Assembly (NCBI GenBank): GCA_032716605.1
Contig: CM064512.1
Span: forward strand, 27,457,273 to 27,521,272
Source of the DNA: Paralithodes platypus
Lineage: Eukaryota > Arthropoda > Malacostraca > Decapoda > Lithodidae
DNA length: 64,000 nucleotides
Direction: 5' to 3'
Under the pieces are notes generated by a model. That model made no database searches. It saw only the letters and a program-made list of their open reading frames with translations, and was not told where the DNA came from. Both the position numbers and the translations under genes were made by a program. Positions 11,458-22,785 of the stretch are shown one piece after another. Positions within the stretch are counted from its first letter, which is position 1, and every line of letters starts with the position of its first letter.

Positions 11458-13265
11458 TGTTACGACCGGGGCTCGTATAAAACAAGGGCTCTTAATCATT
11501 GGACTAGAAAGGCACACAGCCACAACGGTAACACTAGATCCAACCCCTGAACTTATAATGCCGGCGCACAAAAAACACCTATACCCTCCAGAGTTAAATC
11601 TGCGATAACGGGGTATCCTATAACTCAGTATAAGTGCACTACTACAGGCTGATGATCTCTGATACAGCCTGATCACAACAACATACAATTACGTTAATAA
11701 GGTATACAAGGAAAAGATAGAGATCTTAATTAAATCACTGCAATGATTTAATGCAAACTAGAAGAAGGTATATTTAAAGTTACTCTAAACAATAATGAAC
11801 TGTCACTCCTATACTAAAGAAAGTGAACGAAAGTCCCAAAGCATCGAGCAGGAATCTTCTGAAGAAAGTCTGATGCTGGGGTAAGATGATCGTATCGGAT
11901 TTTGAACCGTTATATAAAGCAGGGTCAATATAGGACAAGTGTAGAGACAGACAGTGTCAACTGACACGGGAATAACGATAAATGCACACTAGTATTATCT
12001 CCAACAACAAAAGAAGTTCTTCGTCAGGCAACTCAAAATACCTGCTCAGGTTGTGCAACTCAACAACAACGAAGGCTTACGGTCAATGCGAATAAGAATG
12101 CTGCATACATAACATAAGAGTTTATAATTCTAAGCGGGTGTCTGCTAGGCTAATAAAGTCTAGCTGGGATGTGGTAGGCTAGGAAACAATGGCTGAGAAA
12201 GCGGCTCGTAGCCTAGCGAGGTCCTTAAGACTGTGCGGCCAAATTACGTTAATTGACGGGGTGCTCTCTTGAGAGATCCAGATCGCTAGTATCTGGTTTT
12301 CTCCCAGCGACCCTCTCAAAGTCGAAACAAAACGAGATAGCACAGTGCTGGGTGGCAGAGGCAAAAGCCCTCACTCGCAGCACAGTGCTAAACTCACAAG
12401 GTACACAGTCAGAAAGACCACCTAGGCTTCCCACGTCTCCGTTGCGATTGTACAGGTTAAGCAAAACCTGTTACACATCGGAAATCACAACACAAGTAGC
12501 CTTACCCCAGTCTAGCATTAAATAGCCCAGCAGACAGCCAAGGAATAGGCAGGGAGACACCGTGAGTGTGTCGAACCTCTACAGACAAAATGGTAACTCA
12601 TCCAAAATGCCTAACTAAACATATAATATCTGAGAGCTTCAGCATATAATACGATGGCCGATATATGAAATCGTGCAGAACCAAAGGGGAGTTATGATAT
12701 TAAATAGAGAGGAAGAATGAGAGGTAAGAAGTTGAGAGAGAAAGTGCTCTATAGGTAGAAGTCGGTGACAGGTGGCAAGGGATATGTTAAGGGTATGCTG
12801 GTCAGGCAAGCTCTGAAGAGAATAGCTCCTCGGGACCCCTCCAGGATCACACACAAAGGCATGGTGGTCAGCCAATCACAGGCCGCTACATCACCAGGCA
12901 GCAGGCCTGCAGAAGGCGCCAGGAACCACCAGCCAATCAAAACCGAGAGAAAAGACCACGCGGGCGAGCAACACCTCCGGGAGGGAGGAGGAAGGAGGGA
13001 GGAGGAAAAGCAACACTCACCCCCCCACCCTGCTCGCTCGCTCTCTCTCTCTCCTTCACTACAATGCATCTTATGTTCAACTCATGATATAAAATATAAT
13101 GCATTGTCACAGGCGAAAATAAAGACCACTTCTATACTGCCTGTGACATGACTATTCACAAGAAAGAAAGTACAACATTGTAGATAGACTGTAGCCCATT
13201 TCACTGCCCTGGCGAGCGCTAGTGGCTACCGGGAGGCGATTCTGCCAACGCTGGCAGGCGTCACA
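11458..13265 (-). repeat. Upstream LTR (5' in transcription sense)
   Basis: About 1808 bp, starting TGTTACGACC and ending GTCACA. It would hold the promoter and the RNA start. TATA-like AT runs (near 13088 and 12650) exist, but I cannot single out a promoter. It is followed by TCGTCC, which shares TCGT with the left flank. Confidence 0.92.
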
Positions 13266-14010
13266 TCGTCCATGGGGTCCTGTGATTGTTTTTGGTCCAC
13301 CTTGCTTTTTATGGCCAGTGTGGAAACGAAAAGGCCATACTCATCTCGATATCTTCGCATAAAACAATATTTTACGAATAAGTACCTTGCAATTGGGCCT
13401 ACTTTCAGTATGCACTCATTTAAATGGATATATTAACACAACTTATAATTAGCCCACTCAGAGCACACACAAAATTACACCCTGCCCGCTATATGGGTGT
13501 GTTTGAGAACGTGGATTTTAACATGTTTATACTCTATGGGAATAGAACACACAATCATGACTGGAAGTTAGAATTGAATAGGTTCAGTGGTAATATATGT
13601 GGACAAAATTTCACACAATAAGATATGTTCAACCTCGAACAAACTTCCCCAAAAAGGTGTAAATAGTTCTTCAGTACAGCAGTTCAAAAAGATAGGTCTC
13701 TCTCTCTCTCTCTTGAGCATAAACAGTAATAGCATGACGTACTTTTAGTCACACTTCTTTGGCCCTCTCCTCTTCCTTGTCTCTTGATCTGAAAAGTCTG
13801 TAGCCGGAGTTTTATGTTCCTTTGAGTGTGATCCGGGTTTTAGAACCAGTGAGTCCGATAGAGAAGAAGATTCAGTACATCTCTCTCTCTCTCTTTCCAT
13901 ACACACACACACACATATACAGTATATATTGTCACTTCCACCAAATAATTCAGCTGTAAGTTTTTGTTATGATTTATACAAAAGTCTATTTCAATTGCAG
14001 TGATGTATGT
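13266..14010. other. Intergenic stretch with CT microsatellites
   Basis: (CT)n runs at about 13696-13714 and 13880-13896 and a short (CA)n near 13900. No gene is supported. Confidence 0.5.
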
Positions 14011-14492
14011 TTAACCCTTAACCAACGGCGCACGACATCTGTCGAGTTAAATAAATTTGGACTATGTGGCGGTGCAGGACAGCTGTCGAGTGCCATTTTC
14101 AGCACGTAATGTTGCTGAGAGAGAGAGCTGAGCGGTGGGACGACCGTAGTAACCTTATGACCGCTCCCCACGACCACCGTGGACGTACTGAACTGTATTC
14201 CACCCTCACCCTCTCACTCGCTACACAGGGAATTATGTACGAAAATTACCTTATTTTAGGTTTTTTGCACTCGTGTTGCACGATCGTTGCAAGAGAACCA
14301 GTGGTCGTACAAGGATGGTTCGGGTGTCATTGGAAAGCTCTGTTTATGCCCTTTCAGGGATAGATACTTGTTTTATGCTCTGGGTCTTGTTTATGCATGA
14401 AAATGAACACGGAAACAACCCTATTTAGGGTAAAAAAAAAACGTTGGGCGGCACAGTGTAAAATACCCTACCACCCGCTCTTTGTGTGTTAA
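14011..14492 (+). mobile_element. piggyBac-type MITE, copy 1
   Basis: 482 bp bounded by TTAA at both ends (14011-14014, 14489-14492). The left end starts TTAACCCTTAACC and the right end reads CCACCCGCTCTTTGTGTGTTAA. A second copy lies inverted at 48636-49123, and a truncated one at about 19466-19825. No coding capacity is seen; the 99-codon frame inside it is shared repeat sequence, not a protein family I know. Two palindromes sit near the left end. Confidence 0.75.
14033..14087. other. Paired subterminal palindromes of MITE copy 1
   Basis: CGACATCTGTCG (14033-14044, one central mismatch) and GACAGCTGTC (14078-14087, perfect). Their centres are 28.5 and 72.5 nt from the first T of the terminal TTAA. 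These are likely transposase-binding sites. Confidence 0.6.
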
Positions 14493-15359
14493 GGGGAGGT
14501 TTGCTGTTTGTCTTTCTCTCTCCCATCTCACGTGTGTATTTCTTGTCCAGTGGTGACTTCATGATCGCGCCACTGTCTTGCAACCGTGTTGATTGTTGCT
14601 ATGAGTATAATTACTTATTTTGTTCAGCACTAAGGCGATTTATTATTAGTTTATTATAAGTTTGCATAATGATGCCTTATATTTACTTCGATTACTTTTG
14701 TATTGTTAATGAGAGCACAAGTGCCTAATATAATTATGCAATCTAGTGACGCTTGGAGCTCTCGCTTCTCTCTTGGCGCGGCCAGGGGACCCTCGTGTGT
14801 GTGCTCCCCCGGTATGGCAGTATATTGGGGACACCTGCTCCACGGAGCCTAGCTACCTCCGCGGAGGGTCCGAGGTCCACGTAATTTTAGAGATCGACTA
14901 TGAAATTTGGATATTTAAGTTTATTACTCAGTTTTAATACATAAACAAGTGTATAAAATTACAAATTATTTTATTTTCATGCATTAAAGTAGAAAAGATT
15001 ACTAATAAATAATATTAAATTTTATAATGGTGAAAATAGCGTTTAGCGTACGTCGTCTGCCGAGTCGTCGCCATGTAAACAAAAGATTTGGTCAATGACT
15101 TCTTGACTTTATTATGATCTAAAACACATAATCCTCCCATATTAGTGCAAAGGAACTTTATTTTAGTATATACAAGAGGTTTCCTTCGAATAATTATTTA
15201 CAACTTTAGTTATTGTAGCATGAACAGTGCTTCATTCAGTAGTTACGTAGTAAGAACATTATTTCGTAAGTTCGCAGACAACTTTGGGTAACATCGAATT
15301 TCACAAAGTGTCACACAACCTTGACATTAATGTAGGCTAGGCCTAGTAGACTTAAAGTG
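14493..15359. other. AT-rich intergenic stretch
   Basis: No supported gene or element border. The 63-codon open frame at 14746 has no recognisable family. Confidence 0.45.
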
Positions 15360-16080
15360 GTAGTTATGTATATTTTTGAAACTTTTAACAAAATTGTTTA
15401 ATACAAGGAGTGGGCCTAGTGAAACTTTATGAATAGGCCTTAGGCCTAGCCACCTAAGCAGGCTGTGGACTTGGTTGAGGTTTACATGTAGGCTAGCCTA
15501 GCCTTTTAGTTATAAGATAGGTCTAGCAGTAGGCTAGCCTAACTTAAGTTGTAGCCTATAGTAGATTAGTTAATGAATTAGTACTCCTAGTGTAATAATG
15601 TTATGGTAGTCTAGTTAGGCTATGTAGGCTAGGCCTAGGCTATATTTGGGAAACTTTTTCCTAAATTGTTTAGTACAAGGAGAGGACCTAGTGAAACTTT
15701 ATGAAAAGGCCTAGGCAGGTTGCGGACTTGGTTGAGGTTTACAGGCTAGCCTAACCTTTTAGTTATAAGACAGGTCTAGCAGATTCTGCTGCAGAAGGCC
15801 AGCCAAACTTAAGTTGTAGCGTATAGTAAATTAGTTAATGAATTAGGCCTAGTGTAATAATGTTATGGTAGTTATGTATATTTTGGAAACTTTCTGAAAT
15901 TGTTTAATACAAGGAGGCCCCCTAGTGAAACTATGAAAAGGCCTAGGCCTAGCCACCTATTATAGGCTAGCCTAACCTTTTAGTTATAATATAGGTCTAG
16001 CAGTAGGCTAGCCTAACTTAAGTTGTAGCCTATAGACCTAGTAAATTAGTTAATGAATTATTGTAATAATGTTATTGTAT
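15360..16080. repeat. Three tandem copies of a 235-275 bp unit
   Basis: The segment GAAACTTT...AAATTGTTTA..ACAAGGAG followed by CCTAGTGAAACT starts three times, near 15375, 15645 and 15880. Each is followed by GGTTTACA (first two only), a TAGGCTAGCCTA block and GTAATAATGTTAT. Units are dense in TAGGCCTA and GGCTAGCC palindromes and shrink by internal deletions from first to third. They are non-coding. Confidence 0.75.
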
Positions 16081-16329
16081 ACAATTTCCGCAATACTGTT
16101 TGGCAACTTTGGTGACATTCTTAATCTTTACACTTGTGACTTGTGCCTTCCATTTTTTTTTTTTGCCATAAACAAATAATTTGTAATTATAGGGAAAAGG
16201 CTCGCACTCATATTTTTCATAATTTTTCAGTAAATAGGCATATCCAGTTTAACACTGGGGATGATTTTTACAAGTAGGCTTTCATCTATTTTGTTTACCT
16301 TGTTTTGGTTATTTATAGGCCTAAGTGGT

Positions 16330-16820
16330 TATTTTATGAACCCCGTTGGAAATTGTAAAACAAACCATTATGGGATGGATGTAGCTTCCGGGCGTACGGT
16401 AGTCATATTTACATAAAGCGATCGCCGCGGTTAACTTCGCGTCTATTTTGACGGCGATTTGTTTTCGGTTATTTGCCCCCTGCTGGCAATATATATGATG
16501 ATGGCAATATGTCATGGGTGAGTGAGGGGGGGCGAAGCCCACCCTCAACATATTATTGTATCCAATGGCATTCTAAACAGATGGGAACATGATTGCAAAG
16601 GTCCGACGCCTCCCCCGCTGCCGCCATGTTTACATTTGTCGATCGCCGTGGTTAAGCTCGCATCTATTTTTATTTTTTTCGGTAATTTGCCCCCTGCTGG
16701 CAATATATATAGATGATGACAATATGTCATGGGGGGGGGGGGAGGGTATTATTGTATCCAAAGGCAGTCAAAAAGACGGGAACATGATGGCAAAGGTCCG
16801 ACGCCACTACGCGTAGTGTA
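16330..16820. repeat. Tandem copies of a repeat with the box CCCCCTGCTGGCAATATATA
   Basis: About 16400-16600 and 16620-16815 share, in order, CGATCGCCG.GGTTAA, GCATCTATTTT, CGGT.ATTTGCCCCCTGCTGG, GACAATATGTCATGGG, TATTATTGTATCCAA.GGCA and GGGAACATGAT.GCAAAGGTCC. A related segment lies in the opposite orientation at 17420-17610, so this may be a foldback-like element. Confidence 0.6.
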
Positions 16821-16900
16821 AACAAGGCTGGCGGTACGCCCGCACTTAACATTCGTGCCAACATTATCCATCAATCTTAAGACACCAAAGCAACAACACC

Positions 16901-17130
16901 TCCCTGTGGCGTAACGGATAGCGCGTCTGGCTCACAACCAGAAGGTCCCGAGTTCGAGACCCGGGCGGGGAAGAGACATTTGGGCAAGTCTCTTAACGGT
17001 GTAGCCTCTGTTCACCTAGCAGTATAAATAGGAACCTGATATAGGTGGACGAAGTTCTGACGTCCCATCTGGGGTTGGTGAACGGTTACAAGGTGAGATG
17101 GGTATCGTACTGGTCAACCTAAGCTACTGG
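16901..17130 (+). repeat. tRNA-derived SINE
   Basis: 16901-16971 is tRNA-like: D-arm GCGTAACGGATAGCGC, anticodon arm TCTGG-CTCACAA-CCAGA (anticodon would be CAC) and a T-arm around GAGTTCGAGACC. The T stem has one mismatch and the acceptor/D spacing is one base short, so it is not a clean tRNA. It is followed by a body (CCTCTGTTCACCTAGCAG, TAAATAGGAACCTGATATAG) of the kind found in metazoan SINEs. Confidence 0.6.
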
Positions 17131-17419
17131 TCAACCTAAGCCTTCGGGTGAGACTGGTACCGTAGTGAGAATGGTACCATACAGATTAACCCTAAGCCTT
17201 CGTTTCCAAATGTCGCCAATTGGCTAAAATACAGACTACACTCACATCCACAGCCATTCCAACGATACATAAAACACTTAACATGCATTTCACGCAATAT
17301 ATTCCCAGTTAAGGAGGCGCGATAATAATGAGCTTAGCTCGCATTGCGTGGATTCCCCTTGACGAACAAGTGAGTGAATAACATATTCGCTCGCTCGTGA
17401 CCACATTCCCGGCAATTTT

Positions 17420-17610
17420 GACTGCCGTGGGGTACAAAAATAGGTTGAGGTTGGCTTTGCCCCCATCAACCTCTCATGGTTTATTGTCATCATCATATAT
17501 ATTGCCAGCAGGGGGCAAATATCACAATAAAACTAAAACAAAAACGAAACCGCTAGCGTACGACTTATGTAAACATGACGACCGTAGCCCGAATACTACA
17601 GTACAGTACA
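17420..17610 (-). repeat. Inverted relative of the 16330-16820 repeat
   Basis: TATATATTGCCAGCAGGGGG (about 17496-17515) is the reverse complement of the box repeated at 16480 and 16688. It is preceded by TGTCATCATCA and followed by a TTTGTTTT-complement stretch. The inverted placement on either side of the SINE gives the region foldback potential. Confidence 0.55.
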
Positions 17611-18330
17611 TCCGTCGAATTTTGCTAGTGATTTAGGGAGTACAGTACCGGTACTGTATATCATAATGAATTACCAATGGTTTCTACATATATGCCAATG
17701 AAGTAGCCTGCATGATATAACTAACCTATACCGGTAAGCTTAAATAATATATCGATAGTTTCAACCCGGTGTTAAACTAGAAAAATTCTGTTTTTTCCTC
17801 CAGATTTTGAGAAACAAGTGTTTCCATATTTCGGGTGAATGGGACTCGTTAGCCTTAGTCGGCAACCCATCTAGGGGAGACAACCTTGTACAAATCCGGG
17901 TGGATGGGACTCGTCAGCCTCGGTCGACAACCTGTCTAATGGAGTAAACCTGATCCAAATTGGCACCGTACCGGTACTGCTTACATAAGGGTGAAGCAGG
18001 TTAGTGGATGGACTAGCCGAACACCACTCTAGAAAAATAGAGCTAAAAAGATACATAAAGGGCCTTGGGGTCGGACAGGACCTAAATTGAGTGGTCAATC
18101 CTGCAAGTCCTTCAGTAAACTGGCATGGGTTGTCCCTCTTACAGGGGATAGGTCCACTTGGGGGCCTTCTTTGTATGGCCACCCTCATTAAGGGGACTAT
18201 ACAGACGTCTGGCAATAAATAGATAGATTGTTTCCATGGTCTTAGTAATAACTCCAACATAGGATACATAGGATTTAATTTCCTTCTTTGAGGACAGTTC
18301 GAGGCATATATTGTGTAGTTGAATCACAAA
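17611..18330. other. Intergenic stretch
   Basis: Contains CCGGTACTGTA runs and a duplicated phrase (GGTGAATGGGACTCGTTAGCC near 17836 and GGTGGATGGGACTCGTCAGCC near 17900), a diverged local repeat. No gene is supported. Confidence 0.4.
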
Positions 18331-18332
18331 TC

Positions 18333-18647
18333 CTATACTGTACTTGTGGGATTACCTTTCTTCGGTCCCTCAGCTGCAGCATTATCCCATCTCCAACCAG
18401 ATGACTGAGATATATACAGACTTTGCTGTGAATAATATCCATTTCTCTTCGGTCTCCAGGAAGCATGGACATTTCTCACAGCATTAACATCTTCCACCAC
18501 ATCTACTAGTTTAGGCTTACTGTTAATCTGTGGTACATTTATACACATTGTGTATGTGGGTGTCATTTTCATTATTCTAGTACTGTATTTCTTTAGGCCA
18601 CATTTCATGTGAAAGAATAAATTATCCTTGTCATAATCCACTGCCAT
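18333..18647 (-). other. Unassigned 104-codon open frame, possible exon
   Basis: Starts MAVDYDKDNLFFHMKCGLKK and has a balanced, protein-like composition. Near its end, after GPKKG, the minus strand reads AAAG|GTAATC, a possible splice donor. I recognise no family and see no partner exon, promoter or polyadenylation signal, so it could be a host exon, a transposon exon or chance. Confidence 0.18.
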
Positions 18648-18898
18648 CAGAATAATTTCTTGTCATTGCCATCCAAACCTGCACCATACAAAAGTTGCAT
18701 TGCAAGTACATGTTCTAGTACAGTATTGACATTTTCTGTTCTTTAGCTGACTAACCTTCCTGTCAAAATTCTGTGAGATATACACACATATCTATATACT
18801 GTATATGTTCATAGAGTAACTCAAAATGAGCCACACACCGCACCCAAATAATCTTTCTGGTAGGTTTTATCTAGTTCCTTAACCCTTAAAGATCGGGG

Positions 18899-18957
18899 TC
18901 GGACTTAAGTCCGAAACGAGAAAATTGGACTGAATGGCGGCATCGGACTAAAGTCCG
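18899..18957. other. Paired subterminal palindromes of the piggyBac element
   Basis: TCGGACTTAAGTCCGA (18899-18914, perfect 16-mer) and CGGACTAAAGTCCG (18944-18957, one central mismatch). Centres are 28.5 and 72.5 nt from the terminal T, the same offsets as in the MITE at 14011 although the palindrome sequence is different. Confidence 0.7.
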
Positions 18958-19080
18958 TGGGCGTATTCCCGCCCTAATTTAGGTGGAAAGCGAAACCTGG
19001 TGGTCAGGCGGTGTACTACAAGGGCCCACCCACACATCCCTACTGCGTGACCGTGACTCAGTGACCCTCAAGCAGCCATA

Positions 19081-19408
19081 ATGGAAGGTCAAGATTTGCC
19101 CGTGTTCGATTCGGTGGCCGCCATCCCTAGTGCGTCGCGCCACCCTACTAACCACGCCCGGCTCACCACCCAGGAACTAGATATCATGCTGAACTCTTCA
19201 GAACTTTCTAATAAGCTGTTGGATGAAACCGTCGAAGGTATGGGTGAGAGTTTTGGTAGTGTGAATGACTCGGAAGACGAAAATAACCCGATCATAGGCT
19301 TTCACCCCAAGCATAATTTGCGTGGGGTGGATGTTGTGGTTGCTGTTGGACAGACCCTTGAGCAAATTGGAGACGTTCCTGACGAAGAACATACTGGTGT
19401 GGGTGTTG
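19081..19408 (+). pseudogene. First exon of a piggyBac-type transposase (putative)
   Basis: ATG at 19081 opens about 109 codons, rich in Asp/Glu/Ser (for example LDETVEGMGESFGSVNDSED), ending at a consensus donor (G|GTAAGT at 19409). Acidic, poorly conserved N-terminal exons are usual for piggyBac proteins. The placement about 200 bp inside a TTAA-bounded end with piggyBac-like palindromes supports the call. No downstream exon with the DDD core is present before the right end, so the gene is dead. Sequence similarity alone would not identify it. Confidence 0.45.
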
Positions 19409-19465
19409 GTAAGTACAATTTACATTTTATAATTGCTTGAAAATTATAAATTGCAAGCATTTTAT

Positions 19466-19825
19466 CACCTTACGAGCGGCTGGTGGAGTATATTTCACTG
19501 TGCCGCCCAGCGTTTTTTTTTTTTACCCTAAATGGGGTTGTTTCCGTGCTCTTTTTCATGCATAAACAAGACCCAGAGCGTAATACAAGTATGTATCCCT
19601 GAAAGGGCATAAATTGACCTTTCCAATGACACCCGAACCATCCTTCTACGATCACTGGTTGTCTTGCAACGATCGTGCAACACGAGTGCAAAAACCCTAA
19701 AATACGGTAATTTCCTTATATAATTCCCTGTCTGGCGAGCGGTCTTGAGGTAATTTATGCTCCTAATCACCGCTCCGCTCTCTCTCAGAGCATATTACGT
19801 CCTCAAAATTGCACTCTACAAGAAA
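19466..19825 (-). mobile_element. piggyBac-type MITE, copy 3 (truncated)
   Basis: Reverse orientation relative to 14011-14492: CTTACGAGCGGC near 19469, TTTCACTGTGCCGCCCAGCG, CATGCATAAACAAGACCCAG, then CGATCGTGCAACACGAGTGC and CTCTCTCTCAGAGCATATTACG. It stops before the terminal palindromes. Both sides carry CATTTTAT (19456 and 19834 areas), and the uninterrupted version of the surrounding sequence (GCAAGCATTTTATAGCGTAT) occurs again near 20241. Confidence 0.6.
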
Positions 19826-20839
19826 TTTTCTTTACATTTTATAGCGTATTATTTGCAGGCGTTCTGTAAATTTCTTACGGTAATACAAACAACGAAAGAT
19901 TGAATATTTGTTCTTGGCATTATATGATTGTGGGGAACAGATGTAGGCCTACCGTATATATTATTTTTTCATATACATGATACATATGTAACATTGTTAT
20001 ATTCTCACGACACACTCTCTCTCTCTGTCTCACTCTCTTTGTTTGTACTCCTTTGTACTCTCTTTGTCTGATGTAGGCCAGGGCATGCCCCTAACTAATC
20101 TTCGTTCCCTCCCAGGGGAAATCACACCTAGCAGATGTTCTTGACCTCCTCTCTCTCTCTCTCTGTCTGTCTCTTCCTCTCTGGGTCTACCTATACATTT
20201 ATAATTGCATGTGACATTGAAATTGCTTGAGAGTTTAATTGCAAGCATTTTATAGCGTATTATTTGCAGGCGTTCAGTAAATTTGATAAATATATCAAAA
20301 TAAGTCCTGTGGGACTATGAAATAGCTATTATTGGACAAGGAAAATATTTTGTTCATCCCTCCACTGGAACATCAACAACAATGTCAACAACGTATCGCC
20401 GTCGGCAGTGTGCAGTATTCCCAATATGTATAGCGACTTCCGCTAGATCTAGAGACCTTTACTTCGATCTAGCAGCAATGACTTACACTAGCGGTTTTGT
20501 TTTGAAATTTCAGAACAATTTCGAAGTGATATTATATGGATTTTGCCAATTTATATTTCTAGTGGTATTTATCATGTCTTACATCTAACAATATATGGTA
20601 GCGGATTTAACTTCAATTGGTAACACTCCCGCTCGATTCGGCTCGAAGAAAATCGATAATGGTGGCACTTTAGTAAACAGGTGATAAACAAAACCGCATG
20701 CGTATCGGTTTGGTGTATCGGTATTATGGTAAGTTGGCTACCTACTATTGTTTATACGATATAGTAAGTAATGATAAGTAAATTATTATATATTATATAT
20801 AAAACAAAAACAACATTCCTGCAAACCAAGCGAAACAGA

Positions 20840-21300
20840 GAGAGAGAGAGAGAGAGAGAGAATGCAGAAACTGAACTCAAGAAAGAGTGAAAAAGATATA
20901 ATAATACAGAAATATTACAAGCAAATAAATGAAATAGAGGGATTAGTTAGAGAAAATAATAATGAGAATTACATATACGGATGAGGAAGAGAAAGAGAGA
21001 GAATACAGAAACTGAACTGAAGAAAGAGTGAAAAAGACATAATAATACAGAAATATTACAAGCAAATCAATGAAATAGAGGGATTAGTTAGAGAAAATAA
21101 TAATGAGAATTACATATACGGATGAGGAAGAGAGAAAGGGAAAGCGAGCGAGCCAGAGAGAGAGAAAGACAGACAGGAGTGAGAGAGATTAGAGAAAATA
21201 ATAATGAGAATTACATATACGGATGAGGAAGAGAGAGAGAGACAGAGCGCGCGAGAGAGGGAAAGCGAGCGAGCCAGAGAGAGAGAATACAGAGAATACA
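20840..21300. repeat. (GA)n tract and tandem 141 bp duplication
   Basis: After (AG)n at 20837-20861, a unit from GAATACAGAAACTGAACT to ACATATACGGATGAGGAAGAG occurs at about 20861-21000 and 21001-21140 with few differences. A third partial copy (GATTAGAGAAAATAATAATG) follows at 21189-21233. Confidence 0.8.
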
Positions 21301-21644
21301 GAAATAAGGAGAAATAAGAGAAAATAAGACCGATTACCGAAGGAATAGTAGACGCGCGAGAGGCCGAAGTCAGGCCAAAGCGAACGCATCCGAACGCGCC
21401 CGGGAAATAGACCAAAAAGTACCTCCTCTTCCTCACCTCTTCCCACCCTCCACACTCGCTCATAACATCCATAATAGACTTATATGGGGAGACGAAGAGT
21501 TGCTCTTTCCAAAAATGATTGTTTCATTCGCATTGGAGCCATAATAACGGCGCTAGGGCGAGTGAAAGTGAGCGAATATTTCGGGATTATGTCCACTGAG
21601 CGGTACAGTGTAAAATACCTTACTACCCGCTAAATAAGGGTTAA

Positions 21645-22318
21645 AAAAAATACCTTGAAGAAAGTTTATATGGCAGCAACAGAACAGCTGGCCATCGTCC
21701 TGGTCCCCGCTCCCTTAGCATAAAAAACAAACCATAACACAGCGATACCCACAAGCAATATGAAAATATAAACATTAGAATACATTAATGTTTGTCTAGG
21801 TTATTGAGATAGGGGAGAAAAACAAAGGAGGAGATGGAAGCACCAGTACAAAAGCAACTCCTGTCACCACGCCGCCAAGACAAGAGGACACAAGTGCCTC
21901 CTCACCCCGGCAGGTTCGGGTCGCCACCATCACCTCGCCACTTCCCCCGACACCAGGAAAAGACCTAACTGTGAAGTTAACCTCCAAGACCACCAGCAAA
22001 ACCAAAGAAGGCCGACAACAACATCCAGAAGAGAAAACCTTCCATAAACCTCAAACCACCACACGCCCATCTTGCCCGGAGACTCGCCACCGCCATGGCG
22101 CAAGTTCTGAGAAGGGATACCACTGTCGAACACACCCTCCTCCGATCACAACCGCCCTTATAGATCCGAGATGCGCAGCCGGAAGGAACGACGGAATTAG
22201 TAAGACATCCCCAGCTAAATCCAGAAGCAGTACAGTTGGAAAGATATACTAAAAGGCACTGGCTGATAGTTATCTGGAAGACTTGGGATTATCTTTACCG
22301 AGAAATTGCCTTGAGGGA
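21645..22318. other. Intergenic stretch
   Basis: No family motif in any frame. The 93-codon plus-strand frame at 21971 is Lys/Thr/Pro-rich and unsupported. Confidence 0.4.
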
Positions 22319-22785
22319 GTAAGACACTGGTGGAACTACTCGACGCATTTCTCGAAAGTACCTTGGATTTGCTCGTACTTTTATTAAACAACACTGGTGA
22401 CCTTCTAACATTTTTACATTGCTTTGGTATGGGACTTTACTATAATTAGAGTATGCAGCACGGAGCAAGTGCTCTATTTTTAGTAAACCCACAAACATAG
22501 GAAGGCTGGTTGGAAGAGCGTAAGACACTGGTGTAACGGCTTCTTTCTCAGTCAGGACTTGTAGTGGAGGGTGTAAGACACTGGTATATAAAACTCCCTA
22601 CTTAGTCGTTACGATACGAGAGCGTAAGACACTGGTGTAACGGCTCGTATTCGTAACAATCCCAAGATTCCATCATGTAAGTTCCTCTAGAGACTCGCAT
22701 AGAAGTCTAAGTCTGGATTGTAAGAGAGCGCGTAAGACACTGGTGAAACGGCTCCTTACTTTAATCCCATGATACGAGAGCATAA
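22319..22785 (+). repeat. Array of the motif GTAAGACACTGGTG, left part
   Basis: The motif starts at 22319, 22520, 22573, 22624 and 22732, and a sixth copy is cut after TAA at 22785 by the Harbinger insertion. It is usually preceded by GAGAGCG or GAGGG and followed by TAACGGCTC. Spacings are 201, 53, 51, 108 and about 50 bp, roughly multiples of 51-54. Spacer sequence varies. Confidence 0.7.

Larger units (their letters stand above)
4986..13265 (-). mobile_element. LTR retrotransposon (Ty3/gypsy-like), defective
   Basis: Two nearly identical 1.8 kb direct repeats (4986-6799 and 11458-13265) begin TGTTACGACC and end GGCGTCACA. They flank minus-strand gag, a CCHC zinc knuckle, a retropepsin, the start of a reverse transcriptase and the last part of RNase H. 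The flanks share TCGT; ATCGT can also be read on both sides if one A is shared with the LTR end. A tRNA primer site follows the right LTR and a G-rich tract precedes the left one, so transcription runs right to left. The middle of RT, most of RNase H and all of integrase are absent, so this copy could move only with proteins supplied in trans. The high LTR similarity suggests a fairly recent insertion. Confidence 0.9.
18879..21644 (+). mobile_element. piggyBac-type element, internally decayed
   Basis: Bounded by TTAA (18879-18882 and 21641-21644) with inverted ends: left TTAACCCTTAAAGATCGGGG, right (reverse complement) TTAACCCTTATTTAGCGGG. It keeps a first transposase-like exon (19081-19408) but no DDD catalytic domain. 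The interior holds a truncated MITE (about 19466-19825) and (GA)-rich tandem repeats (20840-21300). It is therefore a non-autonomous relic. The right end matches the right end of the MITE at 14011-14492 (CAGTGTAAAATACC.TAC.ACCCGCT), so the two families are related. Confidence 0.7.

Noticed and set aside
16901..16971. Functional tRNA with anticodon CAC
   Set aside because: Acceptor/D-arm spacing is one base short, the T stem has a mismatch, and a SINE-like body follows directly.
19456..19841. 8 bp CATTTTAT duplication as proof of a hAT-type insertion
   Set aside because: The inserted piece is a truncated piggyBac-type MITE with no intact ends, so the match may simply reflect the duplicated surrounding sequence.
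21110..21472. 120-codon Ser/Leu-rich minus-strand frame
   Set aside because: It is the complement of GA-rich tandem repeats, so the residues reflect the microsatellite.
22319..22785. CRISPR-like array from the regular GTAAGACACTGGTG copies
   Set aside because: Spacers are partly similar to each other, spacing is uneven, there are no cas genes, and the context is eukaryotic.
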